DNA from: Amorphophallus konjac | Taxonomy: Eukaryota > Streptophyta > Magnoliopsida > Alismatales > Araceae | Direction: 5' to 3' | DNA length: 64,000 nucleotides | Assembly: GCA_022559845.1 (NCBI GenBank) | Contig: CM040118.1 | Location: forward strand, 449,746,053-449,810,052 | Part shown: one piece after another, positions 20,231-31,174 of the stretch | Layout: each line of letters begins with the position of its first letter | Position numbering within the stretch: position 1 is the first letter of the stretch | The notes under the pieces: generated by a model | What the model was told of the DNA's origin: nothing | Seen by the model: only the letters and a program-made list of their open reading frames with translations | The model's database searches: none | Made by a program: the position numbers and the translations under genes

Positions 20231-21415
20231 CTACCTCTGCTGCTGGGGAAACTGCTGCTGCGGCGGTCTCTGTGGACAGTCACGCGCCATGTGCCCTGGC
20301 TGGTCACACCGAAAATAGATAATCGGCGCCGTGCACTACCTGCCTGGGTGGGTCCCACCACACCGTGGACAAGGTCCTCGTGATCCACCCCCTGATCCCT
20401 GACGCTGCAAAGGAATCGGCTGCTGTACACTGCCCGATGAAGCTTGTCCCTGATCCTTGGGCTTCTTACGGAAACCCTTCTTCAAGAACTTCTTGACCTT
20501 CGAGCTAAAAGACGCAGATCCTGTCACTGAAGCTGCTGATGCCGGTACTCCTGAACCACCCGACGCATGCTGGAAGAAACCCTGCTGCTGGGTAGCCGAC
20601 TGCTGGCTGCGACCTGACACGGACTGCCCCTGGCTGATCGGTCCTCGAGTCCTCTGCATATCCATCTCCAAGGAAATCGCAACATGAGACGCAGTCTCTA
20701 GATCAGTGGCCCCATTCGCGATCAAATGGTGCCTCAGCTCCAGCCTCAAGCCCTGTACAAACTGCGTGGTCCTCACCCTCTCATGCTCCATGACATGAGG
20801 TGCGTACCGACCCAGCTCGACAAATCGGGCCCTGTACTGCAACACGGACATGTCACCCTGCACCAGCTCCAGAAACTCCCGCATCCGCTGCGTAGCAACG
20901 ACGTCTGGACAGTACGTACGCTCGAAAGCACTGACAAAGTCACCCCACTCGACCTGCTCAAGTGGACGAAGCTGAAAGGACGTCTTCCACTCGGAAGACC
21001 ACCACCTCCGAGCCGTACCCTGCAACTGGTTGTAGGCCAACACCACTCTGTCCTTGGCAGTACTTTTCGTAGAACTGAACACCCGCTCCATCTCATCAAG
21101 CCAATCACGAGCCGCATCAGGGTCTGCCTGGCCACTAAAGTAAGGTGGATGGAACTGCATGAAGTCCCTCACTGCTCGGCCCGGCCCACCCCTGACTGAC
21201 GAGCCCTCAGCAGTCTCTCCGCCAAACTGCTGAGACATGAGATGGTACATGCCACGGAAGAAATCCTCGGCCCCCGGAGCTCTCGCAGCATCCGCGGCCT
21301 CGGTAGCTCCCGGAACTCTGCTATGCTCCTCCTGGTCCCTCTGGACCCCCTGCTGGATCTCCTGACCTCCAGCCGACTGCCCCTGCTGAGAGCGAGAACT
21401 CCTCCTCGGCACCAT
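20231..21415 (-). pseudogene. K1 gag
   Basis: ATG at 21415 (MVPRRSSRSQQ), 160 bp inside the 5' LTR boundary. Capsid core: FMQFHPPYFSGQADPDAARD, DRVVLAYNQLQGTARRWW, FERTYCPDVVATQRMREFLE. A Lys/Gln-rich basic region and two zinc-knuckle-like motifs follow. TAG codons at 20336 and 20231 interrupt the frame just before protease; both read as CAG changed to TAG. In the second knuckle the first Cys is Tyr (YFRCDQPGHMARDC), one transition away. Gag and pol are otherwise one frame. Confidence 0.92.
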
Positions 21416-21567
21416 CCTCGCTCCTGAAGCACAAGACAGAAAACACGAAAACGGCAATGTCAGAATAAAACACGCGGTGCCCAAGGCCAGCGTCACCTGT
21501 ACATCATCGCCATGGACTAGTGGACCACTACAATTACCTATGATTCCCATGTAATTCCACAACCCCC

Positions 21568-21579
21568 GCTCTGATACCA
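21568..21579 (-). promoter_or_regulatory. K1 primer binding site (initiator tRNA-Met)
   Basis: Minus-strand TGGTATCAGAGC, two bases from the end of the K1 5' LTR. Confidence 0.9.
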
Positions 21580-21581
21580 GC

Positions 21582-24150
21582 TGTAACGACCCGAGAATCC
21601 GATTACCGGGAAGGTTTCGATAACCCGAGACTCGCACCGCCACCCACGAGTCCGAAGACTCGGAAGGGTTAAAAGGATGGTGTGGAAACTACATAGTTAT
21701 CACAAGTAATTGCAGAAAATAAACAGTTATAATATTAAGCAGGAAATAAGATAACAATTTACATGGTCCACAAAATAAAACCACAACAACAGTCCACGAC
21801 TAGTACAGTGACAAGAAAGAAAAGTACAGCTACACGGGGCATCCCCCGGCACAGACCTCTGGCACTATCTCTGGGCACCCGCACCACGCTGCGCTCCTGA
21901 CGCGCTCCCCGAAGGTGGCGTCTCACCTGAAACATGGTGAAAACACGCAGGGAATGAGTCTCGGAACAAGACTCAGTAGGGATCACTCGAACCCTACCTC
22001 GCAAAGCGAGAAACCACTACTCTAGCGGTAGGAGAGTACCTCGGAAAGGAAAGCCCTGTACTCTACAAAGCAAGACTCTACGGCACGCAAACCGACACAC
22101 GTGCTACGAAGAGAAGACCGAAGCTCAACGGTCACCGACAAACCCGAAGGTCGGAAACACACGACTGACAGTCTGACACTCCGTACTCGACACGAGTACC
22201 ACCCACTAGAAGCACAGCCGGTAGCGTCCCCTGACGTCTTACACCGCACCGCAGGTGAACCGCCTAGCGTGGTAGGTCCTACCCGAGGCGCAAACACCGA
22301 AAAGTAACTCACAACAAGTGACTAGCTGGGGTCACGCCCGTCGACGTGGGTCCAACCGCCCCCAACCACGTGTGCACACACAGACCACGCGTCCTAGGTC
22401 TGGCCCTCTGACCGGTTTTCCCCCGCAGCCGGACTCTGGCTACGATGAGGGGCCTACGGTAACCGGTCCACAAACCGTCTCGAAAGGTGGGTGCCCGTAC
22501 ACCACTCCCAGGTGAGACCAGCACCGCGTACTGGTGGGCTACGACTAGTGGAGGGTCGCTAAAGGAGTAGACTCTCAAGTCACGGAAAACAACGCCCAAG
22601 CCCGACAACGTGTGGGAATCACCCCACGCACTAGTCCCGTCACACGGAGACCACGGTCGGAGAAAAGTAAGGTTGCCACCCTCATGGGGCAACTCAGGAA
22701 GTGGCGGTCTACCCTCAGACCGTCACTGCCAAATGGCGGTCCACTCTAGGGCCATCACTTAAAATGGCGGTCTAAGGCGGACCGTCACTCAACACGGGGG
22801 AAAGGGAAGTAACGGCCCAGGCCCAGCGCGTTACACGGATGTAACGCGCTTAGCCTAGCGCGTTACACGCCCCTCCACGGCACAGATTCAAAAAGGGATG
22901 TAACGGCCCTGTCCGGGCGCGTTACTCACATGTAACGCACCTGGACCAGCGCGTTACATGGCCCTCACGCCTGGGGTAAACACAGGAAGTAACGCTCCTG
23001 CCCCAGGGCGTTACACGCATATAACGCACCTAGAATGACGCGTCACATGGCCTGACCCCCCAACGGTCAAAACCAACGGTCGAAAAGCATGTGACGGCCC
23101 ATCCCAGGGGCGTCACTAGCAAACGGCGGCCAATCGCAGGACTGTTACAGCCCTCGACCCCAAAGGCCAACACCCAGGGAAGTAACGCACCCCTCTAGGG
23201 GCGTTACAAGCATGTGACGGTCACTGGAGTGACCGTCGCTTGCCCCAGAGCACGCTACGGCGGGAAAACCCCAAAAACGCCAACCACGCCCCCGTACCTC
23301 CACCGGAGAGGGGGAAAACAAGGGGGAAGACCCCTGGGGACCCCTAGCATGCATCTAAGCCACCAAAACATAGAATCATGGGCTAAAACCATAGATCGGG
23401 CGGCTCACCCCCAAAACATGGAAAAACCCCAAAAAATGCCCAAACATGCCTCTCTCGGCCTCCCTGCGGCCTACAAACCACGGAAAAGAACGGCGAAGAG
23501 CTAGGGAACGTCACCCTACCTCAATGGAGCGAATGCTCCGCCGGATCGTCCACGAATCGCGAAGAATGCTTGAAAACCCTCGTTCTTCCTTAAGCTTCCC
23601 ACGCTCGCCGCACGCCCCCACGACCGCCTCGCCGCCGCCCACGTCACCGCGCCGTCACCCCGCCGCCGTATGCAGCCGGAGGGGAGCTCGCCGTGGCCAA
23701 CCGAGAGGAAGAGAGGGAGAGGGAGGGAGACACGGTGGAGGAGGAAGGAGGAAGAAGAAGAGAGGAAGAAGAAGATGGTGGGGGAGAGAGAAAAGAAAAA
23801 GGGTTTTATAGAAAAACTCGGAAAATGCGGAAAATACCAAAAATTAGGAAATTACACCCCCACGATCCTCGGAACGTACCGATCGCAATGGTACCACTCG
23901 TGCCCGTGTGAACAGCCCGGTTCACCCGCAGCGAGCGTCCGAAGAGAAAAGCCGAAACCCGCGCCGGAAATCAGAAATCACACACGGAAAAAGCCGCGGA
24001 ACGCCTCCGGGCCTCCGAAACGACTCCGGATCGCGCCGATCCGAACACGAAAGATGTCCGAAACGAAATTTCGGACACAATAGAGCCGAACGCTCTGAAA
24101 ACCAGATCCGGGACCCACGAAGAAGGATCCGAAAGGTCCGGGATATTACA
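21582..24150 (-). repeat. K1 5' LTR
   Basis: 2569 bp, bounded by the primer site and target copy TAAGG. Minus-strand TATAAAA at 23804-23810. Dyad array at 22701-23237 matches the one in the other LTR with a few substitutions. Confidence 0.95.
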
Positions 24151-26987
24151 TAAGGACTCTTAGAAGTTGATCTAAGCCTTGACAAAGACTCTAGAATCGA
24201 TCTAATCCTCAAACTCTAGCCAAAACCCTATAAATAAGACCTAGTTCTGAACTGAGCGACCCTTGCTTTTGCTCGCGTGGAATCAAGGTAAGGAGTCACA
24301 ATTTTAGGTAAGTTCCTTAGAACTTTTTGTTTATAATACTTTAAACTAACTACTCTCAAAATTTCATGTTAGGAGATCGAGTATCCAAGGAGTTAGGATC
24401 TTCCAAAGTTACTGGTTTCATCAATCCAACCCAGGAAACTGTGTCACAGGGTATTGAAGATCAAGAAATTAGAGAGCCTAAACGAGGTAATTAGAGTTAG
24501 ATGCTTTAGAACTTTTTGTTCCCAGTAGTTTCATCTTCCTAACCTCCAAATTTCACGTCCTTAGGTCAAGAGACTAAGGAGTTAGAGCGACGTGAAGTTG
24601 CTGAAAAATCTCAGGAAGGGAAGAACTGGGGTGTATCTTGAAGACCAAATTGGAAGTCTAAAGCCTAGTTAAGAGGTAGGGTATCTCATGAACGGCAAAA
24701 ACAACATGTTTGGGATAAAAGCCCTTTGATTTTGCTTGATTACATGCACTATAGATCATGAATTTCATGTTTAAGTAGGGACATGCATACATGCATATCT
24801 TTAGCCTTAATGGAAAATAAAAAGGTACTACCTTGATAATTCACTGAAACCTATGCATCTAGATGGCCTTTACTTTGTTATCATGGCTAGAATAGTTGGT
24901 TATTGTGATTTTTCTTGCATGGGACATAGTTCCTTATCTTTTTCGTCAGCAGAAGCTCTAACGGATTAACGTAGGACCGTCAGGTGATTGTAACGGTCTT
25001 ACGATCAGTCGTCACACCCTCTGTTATATTTCAATTCCTCTGTTGTCTCTGACGGACCAAAGTAAGTGCGTTACAATACTATAACGGCCCCCCGATAAAC
25101 CGTCACATCCCTGTGACACGCCCATACTAGACCGTCAAAGTGTTGTTTTCTGTCAACCCGAGACAGGACTGAGGACAGTCAAACTTACTTATAAATAAGC
25201 CTAGTTATCTAAGTTTTAACCTTATTTCATGACTTGGAGTTTATTAATTGATTCATGATAGGAAAATTCATGTTCTAAGCATTTTGATTTATTTTTAAAG
25301 CATATGTTAATTTCATTGCCTAAACTCAATAGTTTGAATTTAAACTATGATTTTAAGTATTGTATTGACAGAGTTTTATCATGTTTTCACATCGCTACAT
25401 AGTCTTTTTCCTATCTATAGAGTCAATTCTTTAAGTACATGGCATATATTCCAGTATATGACTATTAGTTCACATTTTTGCACTATAGGAACATATTCTT
25501 GAACTTAAGGACCTCTCTATTGGATATTCCTTCCAATGGACTAGCAAATCTTGTTTCAAGACCTCCGTAATTCTCCGCGAGCCTGGGATTCCCACTAGGA
25601 CGCCGAGTTAGTTGTACCATGAAAGCCCGATTGTTAGAAAGCACTATCGATGTTTTCTGGTTCTAGATATGTAACGGATCTATATTCGACCGTCAGGAAC
25701 ATCTAATGGCCTAATATATGACCGTCATATTGTACAGAGTCCAATTTCTTGTTTCTAGATTCAGTCTTTCTAACGGCCCAACACTAGACCGTTATGTTCA
25801 TGTAACGGCCCATTATTAGACCGTCACAGTTCTTGAGTGTTTTAACCCGAGGTTTGACCAAAGGGGTGATATTCTAATGTTCCTAGATGGATTATTGATG
25901 GTCTAGGACTTGTCATATTGTCCAAAGAAACTTAATTTAAATTATGAAATATAACGAATGTACCGTTATGCTACCGAATTATTCCCATGAGCATAATATC
26001 ATCTTAAGTCATTCTTGATCTCTCATATTCTTAATTGAAGCATTCACTCTTTGATAGTTGTTGTCATGAGCTTATTGATTGAAATTGTTATATTACTGGT
26101 CACACTTTATTAATACACTCATGGAAGTAGCTTGATTTATACGTGAAGATGCAGTTCGGGCACTGATTGTGTCCAAGGGCTCTATGCTAGTCCCCTCGGC
26201 TGATTGCCGGAAACATACTATTATAAACCATGGGGTATGATGCTACTGGCGTCGCATTGCGCTGGGAGTACTTTCTTTATAAATAAGTGAAATCCATGAG
26301 CACTCGTGAAAATCTAGTGAATTGCTACGTGATTGACGTTCTAGTGCGTAACCTTTATGGTTATGAAAGTGAAAAGTGAAAGTGCATTCTCGTTACATTC
26401 TTGTTCATGAAAGGCCATGTTACACTCTTGTTATATTCTTGCTAGTTTATACATGTTCATTCTATCTTACATGATCATCTTATTACTTTGATTTAATCAC
26501 GTGATTCATCGCATTCACATGATTTTACCTTATTCTTATAGAGCTAAAATGTTAATTACTTTAATAGTGCCTTCATGTTGATGCGAAGATACCTACTGGG
26601 CAAGTGTGCTCATTACCTATTTCCAATCTTTTCAGGAAATGGAAGTGATACGAATTCGGATTCGAGTTATACAAGTAGCGGGTCCGAGAGCGAATGAAAG
26701 TCATATCAAATTGAGAGTGAAGACTTAGGAAAGTCTACATTGTTTAGATTGAGTCTATGTAATTTTCCTATTTATTGAGTCTAGTATGATGGAAGTTGAA
26801 TTAGTGATTGTATTTGATATTTGATTGATAATGAATTGATAGTTGAAAGTTGAGTAATTATTGTGCAATTGCATTATGTGTGATTATCTTGCGCTCTGAT
26901 CGTTCTTGCTTGCAAGAGGCTTACCATGCCGGCTGTTCACGTTACTCGAGCGAGTCTTCCGCTCTAATAAAGGCTCGGGGTGTGACA

Positions 26988-27824
26988 AAAGCAACGATGG
27001 CTGCAGGACTCACTGCCTTAACCTTCGGCCCCGCGATCGTTGATGATCATGCTGCTCATGGGTACCTGGCGGTACTGACCGTTTTTGGTACCTTCCCACC
27101 GGTGGTCGGCTTCCCTAATTTCTTGGGGGTGGCCTTAACTGATCTGCTGGAAGTGGAGGCTCCAATGCCAGCTGAAGAGAGCATGAACAAAAAGTCCAGG
27201 GTTCCTTGTACCCGAGGCTGCAAAGGCCTGCCAAGGGGCCAGATTCAACTAACAAGCTACATGGTGCATCACATAGCCCAGGGCGGCCGACCCGTCCACT
27301 ACAACAAGCCCGGAAGCTGCCACCAAGGAAGTTTTGGAAGGAGAGTTGCTACCCCTGTCACCGGATGACTCTCAGTGTCCGAAAAATCTATGCTTATTGG
27401 TGGCGTCCGCGTCTTCCTGGACGGGCGCAATGCCCAGGTCGTATCGGACCGTGTGATTCCTACTGTACCGATTCACAACTCCTTCTTGGCATTGTCCGGG
27501 AGGAGAGCTTAAAAGGAAGAAGCTGGCCGCCAAGGCCGAAGAGACTTGGCCCCAAGGCCGAAGATATTTAAACAAGTGTGGGTCCCTAAGAAGACCCAAC
27601 CTGCTCGTCAAGGTGCACCGATTTGCTATAACTCTGAATTTGCTAAGGCAAGGAAGAAGAATGAGAGGGGCATGACCCCGAGAAGAGAAGAAATGGCGGT
27701 TGACCCTCCACGCCATGCTGTCTTCAGGGCCTCCACCCGACAGCCAACATCCCTACAATAGGGAGATGATTCGAGCAACCCGCTGGGAGGTCCCGGCTAA
27801 CTTATATCCCTCTAGTGGGAGGTC
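26988..27824 (+). pseudogene. X, right part: unidentified broken reading frame
   Basis: One frame runs from ATG 26997 (MAAGLTALTFGPAIVDDH) to TAG at 27759-27761, interrupted by a stop at 27366-27368 and one near 27510. Other pieces: NKPGSCHQGSFGRRVATPVTG shortened to GSCHQGSFGRR, KIFKQVWVPKKTQPARQ and EFAKARKKNERG. I do not recognise the product. The QVWVPK phrase recalls the gag end of copia elements, but that is weak. In uninterrupted X, the frame is preceded (left of O1) by CTTGTTTCTATGCTTACAG, a good splice acceptor, so it may be an exon of an element gene or a host pseudogene. Confidence 0.35.
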
Positions 27825-28213
27825 TGTTGGCCCAGTTGGGAGGCAATCGAGAGGGGGGGTGAATTGATTACCCACCCTTTAGAGCAATTTTCGACTTAAT
27901 TTAAATGATGGAAGAAAAACACAAATGCTCTTTCAATAAACTGTAGAGATGAGAATATAAAATGATGAATCTCACTAAATCACGCTTGATTAAAGTATTG
28001 TAATGTTCAGCAAGCAAGCACTCACAGCTTCACAACGTAAGACGATAATCACTCGGATGAAGATAAATGTGCGGACAGTTGATAAACACTCGACTCACCG
28101 AACCACACTCGTATATGAACGGGTGATATAGACAAGCAACCACACAGAGCAAACCACGGCACAAGCAGTTTTTAGGTAGTTTGAACTCACCGAAGTGACG
28201 TCCTACGTCCACC

Positions 28214-28321
28214 CCTCTCAACCCGAGAGGATTTCACTATAAACACTGCACGACAGCAGCAAACCACCACACACACGGGCGCGACGGCCCACACACGTGC
28301 GTTCTCACACGACGACGAGAA
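28214..28321 (-). repeat. S2 U5 hairpin chain
   Basis: Plus-strand arms: CCTCTC/GAGAGG (28214-28230), CTGC/GCAG (28246-28259), GGGC/GCCC (28277-28290), TTCTC/GAGAA (28302-28321), separated by CA runs (GT on the minus strand). The first has loop GGGTT and flank GGGGTGGACGTAGG on the minus strand, as in S1 where the arms are CTCACC/GGTGAG. Confidence 0.7.
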
Positions 28322-28906
28322 ACCGCACACACACGGAGCAAGCTCCAAAATAGTTTAAGACAAACAAAGATGGAAAATACAAAGCCCAGTCCGAGAATGA
28401 AAATCTAAGCTCAAAATATGATAACCAACTTGATCTTCCCCATACATCCTCAACCAAACACAGAGATTAGAGAAGGGAGCACTAGAATGATAAGACCGAG
28501 AGATGGAAGAAGTCGTTGTTGAAGATTGGTGCGCCCGAGGTAGTGGACGAAGAGGACGCCGACTGCGGCCTCTAGATCTTGGCTCGGGCTCATGAGGGAA
28601 CAATCTCTGCGTTGCCTTCCTTCTCCCCCAGCAGCGTGCAAAGGCCCTTTCTTCTCCTTTTTCAACCTGCAAGAAGATGAACTCGTTAGAAAATCTCAAG
28701 GTGTTCTCCCGATCGGACCAAGGCGGCCATAAATACTCGAGAAAACAAAACATTAAGACATAAAAGCCCTTGCCAAAGCCTCTTCATACCACTCACAATA
28801 GATGGTGGATGCCCTAAGGCCAAAATAGTAAACAACCAAGGCAAACAGATCTCAAATAAATGGGTTCTCAACCGGATCCAGAATTCACGATCGGGACACT
28901 CGGAAC

Positions 28907-29298
28907 AAGTGTCAACTCAACGAGTCGACTCTTGCTTCACGAGTGTTCTGCCAGAACACTTAAAATCAACACACAGGAAACAAGTGTCGACTCATTGAGT
29001 CGACACTTTTTCCCAAGCGTTCTGACCGGAGAAGAAAACAACATTCATGGTGAAAAGTGTCGACTTTTGAGGTCGACACTTTTTCACGAAGCTTCTGGCA
29101 GCACGAAGAATGACAAGACTCACCTGTGAGTGTTGACTCATGAGGTCGACACTTTTTCGCAAGGCTTCTGACTTCGCAAAACAACATGACCCTGGAGAAA
29201 GTGTCAACTCTAGGAGTCGACACTTTCTGCCAGCGTTTGTAAAAACAATGCACATCAGAAAGGTGTAAACTAAGTGTCGACTTCTAGAGTCGACACTT
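28907..29298. repeat. S2 dyad array, six units at about 73 bp
   Basis: Units start at about 28907, 28982, 29053, 29130, 29198 and 29272. Best unit: AAGTGTCGACTC/GAGTCGACACTT with a 3-bp spacer (28982-29008). The unit at 29053-29083 has 12-bp arms and a 7-bp spacer. Distances are 68-77 bp. Confidence 0.85.
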
Positions 29299-29926
29299 TA
29301 CCTGACATGATTGAAAACTTGATAAAATCAATTGAAGCACCACAAAATCTCAAACAACCATTAAGACCTATCAAATAAACATTTATAAGAGAGATTGTCA
29401 TGTGTAAAACTGGATTTGAATCTATAACATTCCATCCACATTGAAATCTAATTAAATATGTGTTCTTACCATGATTTCCAAGATTTGAGTGAAAATTCCA
29501 CAATGAACCTGCACTTATGCAAATTGTCATTCATTTCTAACTTCAACCACAGCAAATGAAATCCTCAAGCACTTCAAGCATAGCAAATGAAATGCTCAAC
29601 AATGTCTGTGCACAATGCACATCCATTCGAGCTTGGTTTTAACAATTAGCATGCTATCCAAGTTTAAGACTGACAGAGCTCACCTACACCAATCATACAA
29701 CCAGCAAAATATTCATAGGAGCAAATGTTCAAGCAAAATACACTATGAAACCAAATTCAGTTAAGTGAAGCTCACTTCTATCTATGAGAAAACTGAACTT
29801 AACTCAATCATCCACAAGCTATTCAAAGCTCATTCTCATCAAAGATCTATCAATGCAAATCAGAGAGATGATATCAAAAAGACTTTTTCATACAATGTCT
29901 TCGTCAAAATAGCCCGGGGCACAACA

Positions 29927-30882
29927 ATCTACCCCTTTTTGACGAAGATAAAACCCTTTGAAAAAATACAAAGATTTGCATGATAAAACAATTCCTTCTT
30001 GTCAAGGCAAGCATTTTTGAACATTCAGTTTTCATCAATTCCATTCAAAATAGCAGAAGCAACAAGAAACCTTTTTATAATTCCCTCTTTTTGTCAAAAC
30101 AAGGCAATTTAACAAAAATAGGGCAGTTTAACAACAAACATCATGCAAAACTTCATGCAATGCAACTTAACTTATTTCTCCCCCTTTTTGTCAGAGTAAA
30201 ATAAGGGATTATGAGAAACACGGAAGCAAAGCCGTATATGCACAATTAACTCAATGAGATACACATGTAAAGCAAGGAATGAGCATTCAAGCACATATGC
30301 ATTCATTATTCTATATAATAGCAAGCATGTTTGATATGAACAGGTTAGGAATATGCTATAGATCGAGAACATGAGTTTCAAGAGCAATAGTAAAAGGGTA
30401 GTGCTTACAAGAAGTGGTACTGCAAGACTCATGAAATATGACTGATTCAAAATGTACATTCGCACAATCACTCCCTAGATGTATATGTGAAGGATGAGCA
30501 ATGAAATCTAGACAGTATGGATTTTTAGATTTTCTAAAGAATACAAGTAAGAGCTTTTCCTCCCTACACTCCCATACATCGTGCTCGACTTTTGGTAGCT
30601 TCGCACAACCCCAAGATTATTTTCATTTTTAAATAACAAGATGACTAACCTTTAGACACGAGTCATGCCCTTTGTTTCAGGGGCACTTCCCGATTACTCG
30701 GTATCGTCACTTATGATAATGTGGATAAGACACTTTTCAATGCGAGTTTCCTCCTTTATTTCAGGGGAGATTCCCGATTTACTCGATGTCAAATCACACT
30801 TATTCACATTTTTGGTGGGGCTGACAGCTTTTTCCTCGCGAGTCACGTGATTTCTATGTAGGGGATCACAAGCCCTAAAGTG
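29927..30882 (-). other. S2 internal 3' region
   Basis: No gene. Polypurine tract at 29928-29940 by the LTR, a second Sirevirus-type tract at 30177-30190 and a degenerate one near 30075-30098. Two M2 hairpin units lie at 30659-30700 and 30743-30785 with a degenerate third from about 30837. Rest is A/T-rich. Confidence 0.6.
30659..30785 (-). ncRNA. Structured motif M2, two tandem units in S2
   Basis: On the minus strand each unit is CGAGTAA...TCGGGAA, then a hairpin, then ACTCG, closed by CGAGT/ACTCG. Unit 1 inner arms are GTGCCC/GGGCAT, unit 2 TCTCC/GGAGG, both with loop CTGAAAYAAA. A related unit is in S1 at 56418-56458 on the sense strand. Confidence 0.45.
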
Positions 30883-31025
30883 TGTTTGTAGACGCCTAAT
30901 TTCGGACATCCCACGGATCCCCAATGGGCCCTCGTGTGAATGACGCTTGATTGTTGCACTCATTTTTACCAATGTTTGAGCTTTTCAGTCCAGCCCATAG
31001 CCCCTTGACTATTGGGCCTCATCCA

Positions 31026-31030
31026 TATAA
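31026..31030 (+). promoter_or_regulatory. Candidate TATA box, T1 LTR
   Basis: CATATAAGG about 140 bp into the LTR and about 25 bp before the first dyad array. Confidence 0.4.
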
Positions 31031-31051
31031 GGGGCCCAAGACCATGGGACT

Positions 31052-31174
31052 GGGCGGCCAAAGTCTTGGCCGCCCCCAGTCCTGGGCGACCAGGGCGATG
31101 GTCGCCCTCTCCAGGAAGGTGGCCAGAGTCCTGGCCGCCCTCCTCCTCAAGGTGGCCAACAATTTGGCCGCCTT
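31052..31174. repeat. T1 dyad array 1 (four units, about 33-bp pitch)
   Basis: Arms and positions: GGGCGGCCA/TGGCCGCCC (31052-31075), GGGCGACCA/TGGTCGCCC (31084-31107), GGTGGCCA/TGGCCGCC (31118-31139), AAGGTGGCCA/TGGCCGCCTT (31149-31174). Every spacer is 6 nt. The second unit differs from the first by a base change matched in the opposite arm. Confidence 0.9.

Larger units (their letters stand above)
14107..24150 (-). mobile_element. K1: Tekay/Del-type chromovirus inserted in O1
   Basis: Two LTRs of about 2.57 kb (TGTAACG...ATATTACA on the plus strand) flank gag-PR-RT-RNase H-IN-chromodomain on the minus strand. Target duplication TAAGG at 14102-14106 and 24151-24155 is perfect. It has an initiator-Met primer site and polypurine tract. 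The chromodomain tail with PLVKVVWQRHSGGEASWERE is of the Tekay/Del kind. The LTRs are very alike by eye, so it is young, yet two ambers and at least three frameshifts disable it. Confidence 0.95.
8964..26987 (+). mobile_element. O1: pol-less Ty3-type retrotransposon with 3.3-kb LTRs, split by K1
   Basis: Two long direct repeats starting TGTAAGGCC and ending GTGACA flank a 1353-bp interior with a primer site, a broken gag and a polypurine tract. The target duplication AAAGC at 8959-8963 and 26988-26992 is perfect. The 10.0-kb chromovirus K1 sits in the 3' LTR. There is no pol, so mobility would need enzymes from another element. The gag with two zinc knuckles and the initiator-Met primer site suggest a chromovirus relative. 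Confidence 0.9.
13629..26987 (+). repeat. O1 3' LTR, interrupted by K1 at 14107-24150
   Basis: Same sequence as the 5' LTR. Without K1 and one TAAGG copy its length is 3310 bp against 3312. It ends GGTGTGACA at 26987. Differences from the 5' LTR are scattered substitutions and a few short gaps. M3 recurs at about 25519-25637 and the dyads at about 24960-25140 and 25670-25830. Confidence 0.9.
27825..29926 (-). repeat. S2 3' LTR (2102 bp)
   Basis: Bounded by TGTTGGCCC at the left and CACAACA at the right, next to a polypurine tract. Carries two arrays: U5-side hairpins joined by GT runs (28214-28321) and six GTCGAC dyads at about 73-bp pitch (28907-29298). No coding sequence seen. Confidence 0.75.
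27825..30882 (-). mobile_element. S2: Sirevirus (Ty1/copia) 3' end, minus strand, truncated by T1
   Basis: A 2.1-kb LTR (TGTTGG...AACA on the plus strand) is followed to the right by a minus-strand polypurine tract at its border and a second Sirevirus-type tract TCTCCCCCTTTTTG at 30177-30190. The LTR terminus resembles that of S1 (AGGGGGGGTGAATTG in reverse). T1 begins at about 30883, so the remainder of S2 should lie beyond the right edge. Left flank is AGGTC; the matching copy is not visible. Confidence 0.75.

Noticed and set aside
28907..29298. S2 dyads or T1 dyads as a CRISPR array
   Set aside because: Units are non-identical dyads inside plant LTRs, with no constant direct repeat or spacer pattern.
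27825..29926. S2 as a solo LTR
   Set aside because: A polypurine tract and a second Sirevirus tract continue beyond the LTR, so internal sequence is present up to T1.
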